Assembly: GCF_021234875.1 (NCBI RefSeq)
Contig: NZ_JAJQVM010000032.1
Span: 1-62,670, forward strand
DNA length: 62,670 bases
Source: Marinibactrum halimedae
GTDB taxonomy: Bacteria > Pseudomonadota > Gammaproteobacteria > Pseudomonadales > Cellvibrionaceae
Direction: 5' to 3'
A program made the position numbers and the translations under genes. Shown here piece by piece: positions 26,971 to 36,814 of the stretch (positions are counted from its first letter, which is position 1; each line of letters begins with the position of its first letter). Below the pieces are notes generated by a model, which was given only the letters and a program-made list of their open reading frames with translations, did not search any database and was not told where the DNA came from.

Positions 26971-29034
26971 TTATTCGTCTGCTTGTTCGTCTATTAAAGT
27001 TTGAGAAATAACATTATTTTGTTCTTTTAAATATTTGATTTGTAATAATTTATTTGGCAGATTTCTGCCCAGTTTTCGGTATTCGGCCTGTAATCCGGTC
27101 AGTAAATGGTCGGTGGTAATAGGGCCATTTTCGGCACAGGTGGCGGCGGTTAAGACGACGTTGCGAAGCTGTCCACCGGTAAAATCGCAGTAGCTGGCCA
27201 GCAGCGCATACACTTCTTCACCGGGCCCCCGTTGCCCTAAATGGCTTTGCCAGAGTTGTTGCCGAGCCTCAAAACCCGGCAGGGGAAACTCGATGATGAA
27301 ATCCAGCCGTCGGGTAAACGCCGCATCAATCCGCTCACGATTGTTGGAGGTGAGCACGACAATACCTGGGTGATGTTCGAGGCGCGTTAGGAGAAAGTGG
27401 GTCAGCATATTGGCGAAGCGTTCGCCGGTTTCTTTGCCGTCGGTGCGTCGGCCAAACAGAGAGTCGGCTTCATCGAATAAGAGCACCACGTCATTGGCTG
27501 CGGCTCTGTCTAACACCGCTGATAAATTCTTTTCGCTTTCGCCAATGTATTTGTTCATCACCGAGGCCAAATCCACTCGATACAGGGGGGAGCCCAACCG
27601 GGTGGCAATAAAATTGGCCGCCAGTGTTTTACCGGTGCCACTTTCGCCTACGAACAAAGCGCGCACACCGGTGGTTTGGGTTTGCGTGAGTGTGGCCCCG
27701 AGCCCTGGCCAGAGCGACTCTCGCTGTTCGGTGCGGGCAACTAATTGTTCCAGCTCGCTCTCCACCAATGGCGGGAGGACGATGGCATCGCGGGGAATGG
27801 CGCGGGTATCGGGTTGGGCCAAACGTTTGAGTTGTTCGGCACCGTGTTGCAAGCGAGCGTGAACGAGATGCCGGTGATGGACGGGCTCGCTTTGCTGCGC
27901 CGCAAGGCTTTGAGCCCGTTGTGCCAACACCTGAATACTGGGCCCGCTGAGTAACGCCATGGAGGCGCGCTCGGCCAGTTGGGTATCGCCCAAAAAGTGT
28001 TCCCACAGTGTTTGCCGTTGGGGGCGGTTAGGTAGGGGTAATGTCCATTCCATGGCACCGGGGCATTCAATGGCGCCATCGGTTCCCATATGAATGATCA
28101 ACTTACGGGGAGTTTTACAAAAAGCGTCGGGCAAAACCGGCCGATAAGTTTCACCAGGGCCGATGGCCGGGGTCAGCACCGGTAACCAATCTCCGTAAGG
28201 CGCAATATGGCGGATTAACGCATTCTCTTGCCAGTGAGTATCATCAACGGCAATGGCGTTCAAGCCCAGCCGATCGGCGATGGCGAGTGTGAGTAAACGT
28301 CGTCCACTAAGAGGCAGACCCCGTAAAACCAAGGCGCTTGTGCCGGGTTGCTGAAATCGCTCAACCATCGCGGCAAGTTGGTTCTGTACCTTATGGGGCA
28401 GAAGGTCGAGACCGAGTTTTCTTTCAGACTGCAATGGCTCAAGTTGTGTTGTGCCAGGCCATAAGGGTAAGGATTGGGTCAACACGGCCCAGCATTCCGG
28501 TGAGGTTGCCCACTGTTTCAGTGGCGCCGGCCCATTGCCGAAGACTCGGACAAAACCATGGGTGACCAATGGATGCTGAAGTCCTGATAACACGGAAAAA
28601 TCAGTGTGGCTTGATGAGGTTAGCGACTGAAGCCAAGATTCAATCAAGTGCCCCATGGGGTGGGTGGCCGAGGTGGGGGATTGCAGTTGGTGAATGGCCA
28701 AGGTCACCACATGGGAGCGTTCAGCTTCACCGAGAAGGGCCAGCAATAATGCATCGTTAAGGGACAAGTCATAATCCGAGATAAGCGCAAAGAGCGGATC
28801 ATGAGAGAAGTCAGCGGAGTCGTCGGTTTCTTGCTGGGCATGATGTACATGTTTATCTAACCGGCCAAAGAGTGCTTTTGCATCCAATGACTTGAGCTCA
28901 GGGGTCTCAAGCAATGCCTCGGCTTCTTGTTGCAGAAGGGGTAATAACCCTTCGTTATTGGGCAGGGCTTGGCGCCAAAAATGGATTAACCCCAAACGCA
29001 CCATGGCGGCTAGCCCTTGCCAGAGCGGTATCAT
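26971..29034 (-). CDS. eCIS AAA+ ATPase (Afp15/Pvc15-like)
   Basis: 687 residues. The C-terminal third is a classical AAA+ module: Walker A GESGTGKT near 460, Walker B VVLLFDEAD near 517, sensor 1 VVLTSNN, and arginine-finger-type FTRRLD near 575, followed by a lid with GGQLRNVVLTA. The first ~400 residues hold a helical N-terminal domain typical of the ATPases that sit in eCIS clusters (Afp15, Pvc15) and are thought to act in particle assembly or cargo loading rather than in disassembly as ClpV does in T6SS. Its ATG overlaps the stop of the upstream 596-residue gene (ATGA). Confidence 0.9.
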   Translation of the reverse strand: MIPLWQGLAAMVRLGLIHFWRQALPNNEGLLPLLQQEAEALLETPELKSLDAKALFGRLDKHVHHAQQETDDSADFSHDPLFALISDYDLSLNDALLLALLGEAERSHVVTLAIHQLQSPTSATHPMGHLIESWLQSLTSSSHTDFSVLSGLQHPLVTHGFVRVFGNGPAPLKQWATSPECWAVLTQSLPLWPGTTQLEPLQSERKLGLDLLPHKVQNQLAAMVERFQQPGTSALVLRGLPLSGRRLLTLAIADRLGLNAIAVDDTHWQENALIRHIAPYGDWLPVLTPAIGPGETYRPVLPDAFCKTPRKLIIHMGTDGAIECPGAMEWTLPLPNRPQRQTLWEHFLGDTQLAERASMALLSGPSIQVLAQRAQSLAAQQSEPVHHRHLVHARLQHGAEQLKRLAQPDTRAIPRDAIVLPPLVESELEQLVARTEQRESLWPGLGATLTQTQTTGVRALFVGESGTGKTLAANFIATRLGSPLYRVDLASVMNKYIGESEKNLSAVLDRAAANDVVLLFDEADSLFGRRTDGKETGERFANMLTHFLLTRLEHHPGIVVLTSNNRERIDAAFTRRLDFIIEFPLPGFEARQQLWQSHLGQRGPGEEVYALLASYCDFTGGQLRNVVLTAATCAENGPITTDHLLTGLQAEYRKLGRNLPNKLLQIKYLKEQNNVISQTLIDEQADE

Positions 29035-30821
29035 TGGGGCTCACCGTTTTGTCTGTTATTAAATTGCTCGTGGTTTAACTGTCCGTTGTTAAACTGCCCG
29101 TCGTCATCAAAATAAAAGTGCACCACACGCCCCAGCCACGGTAGCCAACCGGGGTCGACGTCTAGGCCCGCCAAGCGCACGTCCACGCGCACGCAATGGA
29201 GTGGGGCAAACAGGTCAATATGGCTTGAACTCAAGACGATTCGAGCGGGTAAACGCAAGAGTTCCGGATTCCACAGTGTGGACGGGTCATACCATTGGGC
29301 AAGCAAAGCACGCAGTCGTTGTGCTTCGGGCAGTGCGGGCAGTAAATGTGTTGGCGGCGAAGCGGCATCGTGCTCGGCTTCTGCCAAGCACTGACTCAAG
29401 ACGAACTGTGTCAATGGATCATTCTGGTCGACCTCCAGCAGCTCCCCCAACCGAAATAACCAAAACCACCCTGAGGGATACACCGACCAATAATCCGACA
29501 TCATGCTCTGCAAGCCGTCGCGACGCAGAACGTTCAACAGGTACAGCAAGCCCCCCTGTTGGGTGTGAAGGGTATGGGTGCCAAGCAGTGCGTTGTCATT
29601 TTTTACAGGCGCATCAGTGATTGGTGTTCCAGAAGGGTGCTGGGAGGGCGATGCCTGATTTGAATTCGATTCGTGGTCAGTTAGTGATTTAGCAGGGAGT
29701 GCTTCAGGAAGTGGGGTGCCTAAGGACGATTGTTCTGTTTTTAAATTGACCTGATCGTTTGTTTTTTGTCCTTTATTGGCAGTGCTTTGGGGCAGGTCCT
29801 GCGGATGTGGAGTTGATGGTAATTCATTCTGATCGGTTGTTTTATGAATTAAGTGATTTCTAGGTATATATTCTAAATTATTGATTTTATTTGATTTATT
29901 TTCTTTTTCTAGAGTGGTTCTCAAGCCATTTTCATTACTCTCAAAAGAGAGGTTTTGGCCATTGGTTGGTGCCGCTGATTGGGTGAGGTCTGAACGGTTA
30001 TTTCGCCACCACACTTTGACGGCTTCTAGGGTGTCTGTGGGGGATTGAGCCAGTGCCAGCGGCCATGCTTGTTGGGCAATCAACCAATGTAACCAATGGG
30101 CTTTTGTGCTGGTCTCAGTAACGAGAGACAGGGCGGTTTTCCACACTGGAGCGATTGAATAGGTGGGCAGAGAAACCCCAGTTTCTGCGCCCAATTCATG
30201 GGGCTCAACATAAACGTAGCCCCCTTGGTGGGCTAACTCGACGGTGATGATTCGGGCATCTTCTTCATTGATCGTCTGCAAAAGACGTGGGCCGTCGCCT
30301 CGATGAAACAACCCTTCAACCACCGCTGCCATTTGGTCTGGGTAAGCGGTGAAAACACGGCGCAGCTGAATCGACAGTGCGGGTATAGCGTGAGGGGGCA
30401 GAGAGGACGCGACCGCTTGCGCTCGTGCTTTGGCCGGCGATGTTCCTGCTTGCGCAGTTCCCAATGGTTCGCCCATTAAGGACGACCACTGGCGCCAATA
30501 CCAGCGTGATGCCGCCGCGCCGTCTAAGAGGTCGTGAATAAATTCGGTCAGTAAGTCGCTTAGGGTCTCGAAGCGTTTGACATTGCTGGACTCTGAGCGC
30601 TGCTGAAGACACCGCTGGGCTTGCTGTTGGGTACTGGCAGCCACTCGCTGTGGGGTGGATTTGACGTGCAAGGTATGAACAAACACCCAGGCCCCGTCGT
30701 TGGGCTCTGGCCATTCCATCAAGGACAGAGTTTTCTCAAGCCTCGGGCACTGGCCTTGAGGCCCGATGAGCCGAAGGCGCCCGATGTGTGTGCCTGTGTC
30801 CGTTGTCCTTCGGCGGGTCAT
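29031..30821 (-). CDS. eCIS-locus protein, possible tape-measure-type (CIS_TMP-like) protein
   Basis: 596 residues in two folded parts. Residues ~1-270 include SDLLTEFIHDLLDGAAASRWYWRQ and several helical HEAT-like stretches. Residues ~410-570 include QQGGLLYLLNVLRRDGLQSM. Between them (~275-410) lies an Asn/Ser/Gln/Pro-rich linker encoded by DNA visibly more AT-rich than the rest of the operon. The arrangement of 'G-L-L-Y-L-L' and Trp-rich helices recalls proteins annotated as eCIS tape measure (CIS_TMP), but I cannot confirm this by eye. The last 25 residues are QFNN/QLNH repeats from a short DNA duplication. It sits just upstream of the ATPase with a 4-bp overlap. Confidence 0.6.
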   Translation of the reverse strand: MTRRRTTDTGTHIGRLRLIGPQGQCPRLEKTLSLMEWPEPNDGAWVFVHTLHVKSTPQRVAASTQQQAQRCLQQRSESSNVKRFETLSDLLTEFIHDLLDGAAASRWYWRQWSSLMGEPLGTAQAGTSPAKARAQAVASSLPPHAIPALSIQLRRVFTAYPDQMAAVVEGLFHRGDGPRLLQTINEEDARIITVELAHQGGYVYVEPHELGAETGVSLPTYSIAPVWKTALSLVTETSTKAHWLHWLIAQQAWPLALAQSPTDTLEAVKVWWRNNRSDLTQSAAPTNGQNLSFESNENGLRTTLEKENKSNKINNLEYIPRNHLIHKTTDQNELPSTPHPQDLPQSTANKGQKTNDQVNLKTEQSSLGTPLPEALPAKSLTDHESNSNQASPSQHPSGTPITDAPVKNDNALLGTHTLHTQQGGLLYLLNVLRRDGLQSMMSDYWSVYPSGWFWLFRLGELLEVDQNDPLTQFVLSQCLAEAEHDAASPPTHLLPALPEAQRLRALLAQWYDPSTLWNPELLRLPARIVLSSSHIDLFAPLHCVRVDVRLAGLDVDPGWLPWLGRVVHFYFDDDGQFNNGQLNHEQFNNRQNGEPQ

Positions 30822-30851
30822 TGTTGTTCATCCCTTATCGTTGTGCGCGCA

Positions 30852-33800
30852 TTATTGACGCCTGCCCACGACAGCAGTGTGGCTGGTGATGGCAAAATTC
30901 GGGATCACCAGATGGGTAATGCGTACTTCGGTGGTGTCGTTATCGTCGTCTTCGACGGTAAGCTCGGCGGCCACCTGCTGTTGATCATCCAAAAGCGTGA
31001 GTTGTGCCCCTTGCAGTAATCGACGATTGAGCTTGACGCGAAAACGCTCGCCAACTCGTGCGCGTTTGGGGGGCAAAAACACCTGCCCGCGCACGATTTC
31101 TTGCGGGTCGCCCAGTGAGGCGTAAATCAGCACCGCACGGACGACATTGCGCACGGCGGCAATGCTTTCCGCTTCGGCGTCATCGGCCAGTTGCTTGAAG
31201 AGCCAGGCAATGAGTTCAGACAAGGTGCGTGTGACGACAAAGTCGTCTTGCTCGGCGGTGTCTAACCCCGGCCAATAGGCGACATTGTCCACTTTGAGTC
31301 GATCTGACTCCGCCAATTGCCCCCAATTTAAACGCAGCGAACCCGGTAGCAATGCGAGGTTCTCCAGCAAACAGCCCACGCATTGCTCCAGCTTTCGGTG
31401 CAGCATTTGGGCTTCTCGACGCAGGGGGCCACGACCTTGGCTGAGTAAATCTTCCAGTGATAACACTTTGGCAGCGTCTTGCTGGAGTCGCTGTGTACTT
31501 TGATAACCCGCACTCTGAACGATAGGCAGGGCTCTTGCCGACCAATGATGGAGAAGAGTAGCGGTTTGTTGATGAACCACTTGCAACCGAGCGTGCAAGG
31601 TATCCGAGGCGCGAAACGCCAAACCCTGGTGGTGGTTGTCATGAACGAGACCGTTTTGAGTTGAGGCTGGCTGAAAGGCCATGGCACGCTTGGGACGAGC
31701 GTGGAAGCGGGCGTAGCGTAGTTGATTCAAAAACTCAAAACGATGAAAAGGCGGTAGCTTGGGTTTTAGGGGCTGGAGTACGGCCCAGTCGTCCATGGGC
31801 AATTCAATGAGGGTGTCCATAAAGTCGTTCAGCTCATCGGGGACTTCCGCATCGCCGTTGATGTCACAACCGGGGACGAAATCGCCGGGATGGCTGTGTC
31901 GCAACTTGAGTGGATCGGTCAGCGCTTGAGTGATCGGTGTGGCCCGTTCTCGAACGTAATAAAGGCCCTCTACGGCGGTGGTAAGCAAGCGCGACCGCTC
32001 TTGATGTTCGTCGTAGGCTCGCCGCCAGTCTTCCTCTATCAGCCGTTGTGCCACGCCGTAGTCGCCCACCTGTTCATCGAAAAATCGATCGAGGTTTTCC
32101 AAGGTTTCTCGCGCCACACGCACCAAGCCGCTGAGTTTATCGATGTGCGCGAGCTGGCGGGTGTGTTCACGAAGTTTGCCTTGGAGTTTGCGCTCGATAT
32201 TGTTGTAACGCGCCTCGCACAGGGCAATCCACTGGGTGAGAATTTTGCCGGCGTTAAACAGCGCGCCATAACGATATTGGCTGGCCACCAGCCCGCGTAT
32301 TTTTTCAAAGGCAGGTTGGGGTGAAGGGAGCGTGCTGAGCAAGCGATTGGCCTCAGCGGTGATGTCTTCCTCAAGGGCGCTTGGGTCTTTGAGTGCGGTG
32401 TCAGACAATATTGCCCGCAGTTTGGTGCGCAGGGCGGTGGCGTCGGTGGCGTCGAACAAATCCGACAGCGTCGAGAGTAAGTCTTGCATGCCGTAGTAGG
32501 CTTTTTGGTACTCATTGATTTCGGGGCTGATATGGTCCAACACCCCAAAGCGAAACTCTTTGGGCTGAAACGCCGGTTTGCTGATGGGGGCTTTACTGAG
32601 GTTGGCCAGCAAATCCAATCGTTTTTTATTGATGCCCAGCTCAAAGGCGGAATAGGTTTGAGGTTTTCGGGTTAAGTACGATTGCTTCGCTTTGGCGTTG
32701 TTATTCAATGCTGATGCCAACAGGTTTTGACTGAACTGCTGTTGCGCGAAGTTGGCCTTCATGGGGGTAGACTGCCCGTAGGTGGCCATCATGATGGGTT
32801 GTCGTGCGGCAAACGATTGCGTGAGTGTATTTGTCGCAAAGCTGTTGGCAAAGTTCGCCTCCAGCATAAGTGCATTGGCATTGAGGCTTAGGTTTTCTGC
32901 CTCTAAGGCCCGTTCGGCGGTCAACTCTGTGGCGGCCGCATTGGCCTGTGGGGAATTGGCTTGTGGGGCGGTAGCCAGGTCTAACTCTTGTGGAACAATA
33001 TTGGTATTCAGGCTGGCGTAGGGTAGCCATCGTGCCACTTGCAAGCCATTACCATCCCCTGCGACCCCCCCAGCCAATGAGGCCAGAGCAACGGTTTGAG
33101 TATCCAGTTGTTGCCGTTGTAACAGCACCAAGTCGCGGGTTTTTTCTAAGCGGGTGCGAATGGCGCGAATTTGGTTCTCGATAGATTCCAATTCCACCAA
33201 GGCCACTGCGTACTGAACCACCAAACCGTCTTCGTCCGGTTCAGGCACCGGCGGCGGTACGCTTGAGCCGTCGACATTTACCAACCAATCGGTGTACACC
33301 TGCGGCGGTGTTGGGTTGGGTAAATCATACGGGTAGGGCGCGGGGCTGGCCCCGAATTCAGAGAGTGCTCTTTGTCGAACGTTATTGAACAGAGCTTCCG
33401 GGGTGAGTGGTGGCAGCGTGGGCTTGGGCAAATCCATTTGCTTGAACTGCTCTGGGTCAAGCACGGCATGTTCAATCACATCATCCGGGGCGTCTAACGG
33501 TGGTTCGAAGGAGGGGTGAACGTGGTAAAGCACATCGAACTGCTGACGCCAGCGGTGCCAAGCACGGTAGGCCCGCATGTAAAAACGGTGGGTATCTTCT
33601 GCCAGCTTCTCGTCGATGGGCGGAATATCCAACAAGTCGGGCCGGTATTGTGCTTCGTTGATGGACAGCAGTAACCGCAACCGATCTCCGGTGGGAGTTC
33701 GTAAATCCACGGCACGTCTGGGCAAATGCCGACGCATCAGATCGTGAACGGTATTCGAAGGCACCGGCACCATGTCGATGCCCAAATGATTGGGGAGCCA

Positions 33801-34787
33801 CAGTAGGCTCGGCGTGAGGCTGTCGGAAGCCTGCAACCAACGCAGAGGTAATTTGCCGGCAGCGGGGAGAAAATCCAAGGTCAGTTCACTGTCCAGAAAC
33901 GTTTCTAACGGCGTAGTGGTGGTGTTGTCGGGCGGGGGCGGTAAATTGGCGAAACGCGCCATGGCGCCTTCCATCGCCTCATGCACTTGATTCATCAAAG
34001 CACGATAGCCGCTGTGGGGCGTGGCCTCATAACGGCCTGCCGCCACAGAAACCCATTCCACGGCGTGGGTATCTTCGGCGGGGGTGGCACCTGGCGTGGT
34101 ACTAACCGCGACCATGGCTAACGGCAATGCATGGGGGAAACCGGCCAAAAAGGCGCTGTCGACTCGCTCGGCCACAATCCAGTTTTGCAGTTGCTCAGGT
34201 GGCGTGCTGGTGACCAGAGCTGGAGCGATGGCAATACGTCTGAGTTCGATGGACGATAGGGTAACCAAGCGAGAATCTCGGGTGGGGTCAAACTCGGCTC
34301 GCTGGCAAGGGTCGACGGCGGGGCTATCGAGGGTGCTTTGGCTTTGGCGTAATACCAAGTAATACACGCCGGTGGCATCGGTCGTGGCGGTTCGGGTTAA
34401 ATAGTCGTCGATGATGGCTTGCCAGTTGGCCCTTAATGGGCGCGAAATCGACACCGTATGGCCTTTGCCTGTGACTCCGAGCCCGACGTTAACCACCAGG
34501 TGTTCACTGCTGGCCAGCACGGCGGCAGATGGGCGGCTAGAGACCGGTGTTTCCAAGGTTAAGCCGTACGCAATACCCACTTGTCCGTCATGTTGGCTCC
34601 CTGACGGTGGCAAGGGGAGTGTGGGAGAGGCGGCGATGGCGGGCGACAGCAAAGGTAAGATACGGGCATCGGCATAGGCTTGTTGCCGGTCGAATTCTTC
34701 TTCCCCCAAATGACGCCCTGCAAACAAATGCAATCGCTCAAGCCGAGCGTCGCTGGCAACGGGGCGATGCAATGCAATAAACGCCAT
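30852..34787 (-). CDS. Large eCIS structural protein of unknown function (1311 aa)
   Basis: The largest structural protein of the cluster. Residues ~13-110 (LHLFAGRHLGEEEFDRQQAY ... VNVGLGVTGKGHTVSISRPL) match the N-terminal motif of the next two genes upstream. The middle shows heptad-like helices (about 535-580, IENQIRAIRTRLEKTRDLVL) and a Leu/Asn/Ala-rich helical stretch (about 640-720), then further helical bundles. The C-terminal 100 residues look beta-rich. No signal peptide or membrane segment. AGAGGAG before the ATG. Its size and place after the baseplate genes suggest a baseplate, fibre or tape-measure component. Confidence 0.65.
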   Translation of the reverse strand: MAFIALHRPVASDARLERLHLFAGRHLGEEEFDRQQAYADARILPLLSPAIAASPTLPLPPSGSQHDGQVGIAYGLTLETPVSSRPSAAVLASSEHLVVNVGLGVTGKGHTVSISRPLRANWQAIIDDYLTRTATTDATGVYYLVLRQSQSTLDSPAVDPCQRAEFDPTRDSRLVTLSSIELRRIAIAPALVTSTPPEQLQNWIVAERVDSAFLAGFPHALPLAMVAVSTTPGATPAEDTHAVEWVSVAAGRYEATPHSGYRALMNQVHEAMEGAMARFANLPPPPDNTTTTPLETFLDSELTLDFLPAAGKLPLRWLQASDSLTPSLLWLPNHLGIDMVPVPSNTVHDLMRRHLPRRAVDLRTPTGDRLRLLLSINEAQYRPDLLDIPPIDEKLAEDTHRFYMRAYRAWHRWRQQFDVLYHVHPSFEPPLDAPDDVIEHAVLDPEQFKQMDLPKPTLPPLTPEALFNNVRQRALSEFGASPAPYPYDLPNPTPPQVYTDWLVNVDGSSVPPPVPEPDEDGLVVQYAVALVELESIENQIRAIRTRLEKTRDLVLLQRQQLDTQTVALASLAGGVAGDGNGLQVARWLPYASLNTNIVPQELDLATAPQANSPQANAAATELTAERALEAENLSLNANALMLEANFANSFATNTLTQSFAARQPIMMATYGQSTPMKANFAQQQFSQNLLASALNNNAKAKQSYLTRKPQTYSAFELGINKKRLDLLANLSKAPISKPAFQPKEFRFGVLDHISPEINEYQKAYYGMQDLLSTLSDLFDATDATALRTKLRAILSDTALKDPSALEEDITAEANRLLSTLPSPQPAFEKIRGLVASQYRYGALFNAGKILTQWIALCEARYNNIERKLQGKLREHTRQLAHIDKLSGLVRVARETLENLDRFFDEQVGDYGVAQRLIEEDWRRAYDEHQERSRLLTTAVEGLYYVRERATPITQALTDPLKLRHSHPGDFVPGCDINGDAEVPDELNDFMDTLIELPMDDWAVLQPLKPKLPPFHRFEFLNQLRYARFHARPKRAMAFQPASTQNGLVHDNHHQGLAFRASDTLHARLQVVHQQTATLLHHWSARALPIVQSAGYQSTQRLQQDAAKVLSLEDLLSQGRGPLRREAQMLHRKLEQCVGCLLENLALLPGSLRLNWGQLAESDRLKVDNVAYWPGLDTAEQDDFVVTRTLSELIAWLFKQLADDAEAESIAAVRNVVRAVLIYASLGDPQEIVRGQVFLPPKRARVGERFRVKLNRRLLQGAQLTLLDDQQQVAAELTVEDDDNDTTEVRITHLVIPNFAITSHTAVVGRRQ

Positions 34788-34800
34788 GGTGCTTCTCCTC

Positions 34801-34867
34801 TTTCGCTATTTTCGACCTGTCGTTATCTTCGACCTTTCGCTATTTTCACCTGTCGCTATCTTCGACG
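34801..34867. repeat. Four ~17-bp tandem repeats at an eCIS gene junction
   Basis: Units TTTCGCTATTTTCGACC, TGTCGTTATCTTCGACC, TTTCGCTATTTTCACC and TGTCGCTATCTTCGACG follow one another between the 1311-residue and 602-residue genes. The last unit runs into the final codons of the 602-residue gene, so it contributes to its C-terminus. This is clear evidence of local duplication. Confidence 0.75.
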
Positions 34868-36664
34868 ACCGATGCGTTCCGCTAAGGTTTCCCATTCTTC
34901 AGTTAGTGCTCGGGGCAGGCGCAGATCGTCGGCCATATTGACGATGGTTCTACCGGTGGCCGTGATGTCTGGTTCAAGGTCCTGAAATGCCTCAATGACA
35001 GCTTGCAGTCCGTCGGTTTCGGCCGCCAATCTCAGTGTCTGCCAGATCACGGGGTCATAGTAACGCTCTACCTTGAGTAAAATGGCCGCGCTTTGGCGCA
35101 CAATACGGGCGTCGTTGCCGAAGTTATCCAAAAGCTGTTCAAAAGCGGTATCGCTTTCGGAGGAGCTGGGTGGGCGCATTTCGGCGAGGTGTTTAAAGTT
35201 CATCATTCTTAGGAAGACGGTGTCTTCATCTTCAATAACGTTATTCCCGCCATCGTTATTCCCGCCATCCCCAGGAGTGGGGGTTGGCGGGGTATCATTG
35301 ATGGGGGGGGTGACCGGTGCGGGCGGGGTAAAACCTTGTGCCAGCACAATGCCGCTAACGCTGGTTTCGGCAATGCGCACGGGGCGACGAGCGTAGACGA
35401 GGGTGTTGGCGGTGAGCTGATCCCAAATGGCTTGCCACACGGTCGCGTCGGTATCAATGCGATGCACGGGCCGGGTGGGATAGAGTTTCAGCCGCAATAA
35501 ATCCAGTTGCGGTAAGCGACGAGAGTGAAGTGGATGACCTGGGTTGAAAGGACCGGGATGTAACTTGTCTCGTTCTAACTGACCGGCGTAATGCCCGAAG
35601 TCCGCGTTGCTCATCGGCACCAGCACCACGATGTCGGCATCGTCTTTTTTCGCGAGGTCAATGTTCGGCAAGGCCATGGACTCCGCTTGAATGAGCGGCA
35701 GCTCGGCCTCGCGAATGGGGGCAATGTGCACGTCGAAGTGTTCCGGAAAAAATCGCTGTACACCACTGACCGGGTCGATGGCGTCAACGGGTAAGCTGCC
35801 CACGGGCGGCAGTAAGTCAAAGTAGTCCCGCGCGGTGAAGTTATTGTCTAAGCTGCCACTTTGGCGGCGGGTTAATACCTCGGCAAAGAGGGACTCGTAA
35901 TAGCGAGACAAATCCGCTTGCACGTCACCGGGGCGAAGAGTATCGCGCAGGGGGTGTCTCAGCAGTTGTGAGTCCAGCCATTGGGGGCTGTCGTTGGCAA
36001 TGGCAATCACCCCTAAGGTGACCCCATCTTCTTCAGGAAGGTACCCGCTGTCTCTGCCATCATCGCTCGTGTCTTTTGCTGCGCCCAAGTAGGTACGGAT
36101 AAGTTGACTTCGCATATGTAGCGGATCTTGCTGGTTGAGTGTGGTGGGTAACTCCACTAACCCCAATTGCACCGATTCCGTAATCAATGCATAGTCGGCG
36201 CCGCGTTTGGCGGCAAGGTCGGTGGGGAAGACCTCCGCCACATCCGTGGCCACTTCTACGTATTTTAAAACGATGGCAAACAGGGCTCGGTTAAACTTTC
36301 GATAGCGGCCATGATTCAGTTGGCTGATGAGTGCCCGATCGCCCAAATCCACCAGCAGTCGGCTGCTCAGTTGCAGCACTCGTCCGGCCGGGGTGACGCC
36401 AAGGCCGGCTTCCACGGTTAGGAGGCCGGTGAATCGATCATACTGGACGTCCAACCCTCTCAAGATACCGTGGCCTAGGACTTTTCCCACTTCCCGCAGT
36501 CGCTCGTCTAGGTAGCGTTGGTCGCGCTCTAAATCTTCCGCAGTGAGTAATCGACCATCGAAGTAGTGGGTACGGGTCATCCGTGGGTCAATATCGGCGA
36601 TGTGTTCAAGTCGCTCTCCGGCGGCCAAGGGGTCGCCCAGAGGCTGGAAAGTGACATGGCTCAT
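34856..36664 (-). CDS. eCIS-locus protein with RxHYFDGRLLTAEDLxRDQxY N-terminal motif (602 aa)
   Basis: 602 residues. The N-terminal domain reads TRTHYFDGRLLTAEDLERDQ ... VLGHGILRGLDVQY ... VEAGLGVTPAGRVLQLSSRL (about residues 31-110). I know this type from phage-tail-like and eCIS clusters but have no functional name for it. The remainder is mixed alpha/beta with a proline/glycine/asparagine-rich stretch around 450-475 (PPTPTPGDGGNNDGGNN) and a helical C-terminal 120 residues. It is the middle one of three consecutive genes sharing this N-terminal motif. AGAGGA precedes the ATG. A baseplate-peripheral or fibre-adaptor role is a guess. Confidence 0.65.
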   Translation of the reverse strand: MSHVTFQPLGDPLAAGERLEHIADIDPRMTRTHYFDGRLLTAEDLERDQRYLDERLREVGKVLGHGILRGLDVQYDRFTGLLTVEAGLGVTPAGRVLQLSSRLLVDLGDRALISQLNHGRYRKFNRALFAIVLKYVEVATDVAEVFPTDLAAKRGADYALITESVQLGLVELPTTLNQQDPLHMRSQLIRTYLGAAKDTSDDGRDSGYLPEEDGVTLGVIAIANDSPQWLDSQLLRHPLRDTLRPGDVQADLSRYYESLFAEVLTRRQSGSLDNNFTARDYFDLLPPVGSLPVDAIDPVSGVQRFFPEHFDVHIAPIREAELPLIQAESMALPNIDLAKKDDADIVVLVPMSNADFGHYAGQLERDKLHPGPFNPGHPLHSRRLPQLDLLRLKLYPTRPVHRIDTDATVWQAIWDQLTANTLVYARRPVRIAETSVSGIVLAQGFTPPAPVTPPINDTPPTPTPGDGGNNDGGNNVIEDEDTVFLRMMNFKHLAEMRPPSSSESDTAFEQLLDNFGNDARIVRQSAAILLKVERYYDPVIWQTLRLAAETDGLQAVIEAFQDLEPDITATGRTIVNMADDLRLPRALTEEWETLAERIGRRR

Positions 36665-36814
36665 AATCGTTCCTCTACAGGTCGTGGTCTTTTCTGGTGA
36701 CGCTTTTCGTTTCCCTAACCATTTCTTGTGTCCGTCTGCTCTTTGACCAATTTATATTTCTTAAATTACTTTAATTATTTCTCTTAAGTCATTGTTTTAA
36801 ATGTAAATATAAAG
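36665..36814. other. AT-rich gap inside the eCIS operon
   Basis: About 150 bp between the 602- and 301-residue genes that is strongly AT-rich (for example TTTATATTTCTTAAATTACT), in contrast to the tight, GC-richer packing of the rest of the operon. It could hold an internal promoter for the downstream block, but no clear -35/-10 pair stands out. Confidence 0.35.
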
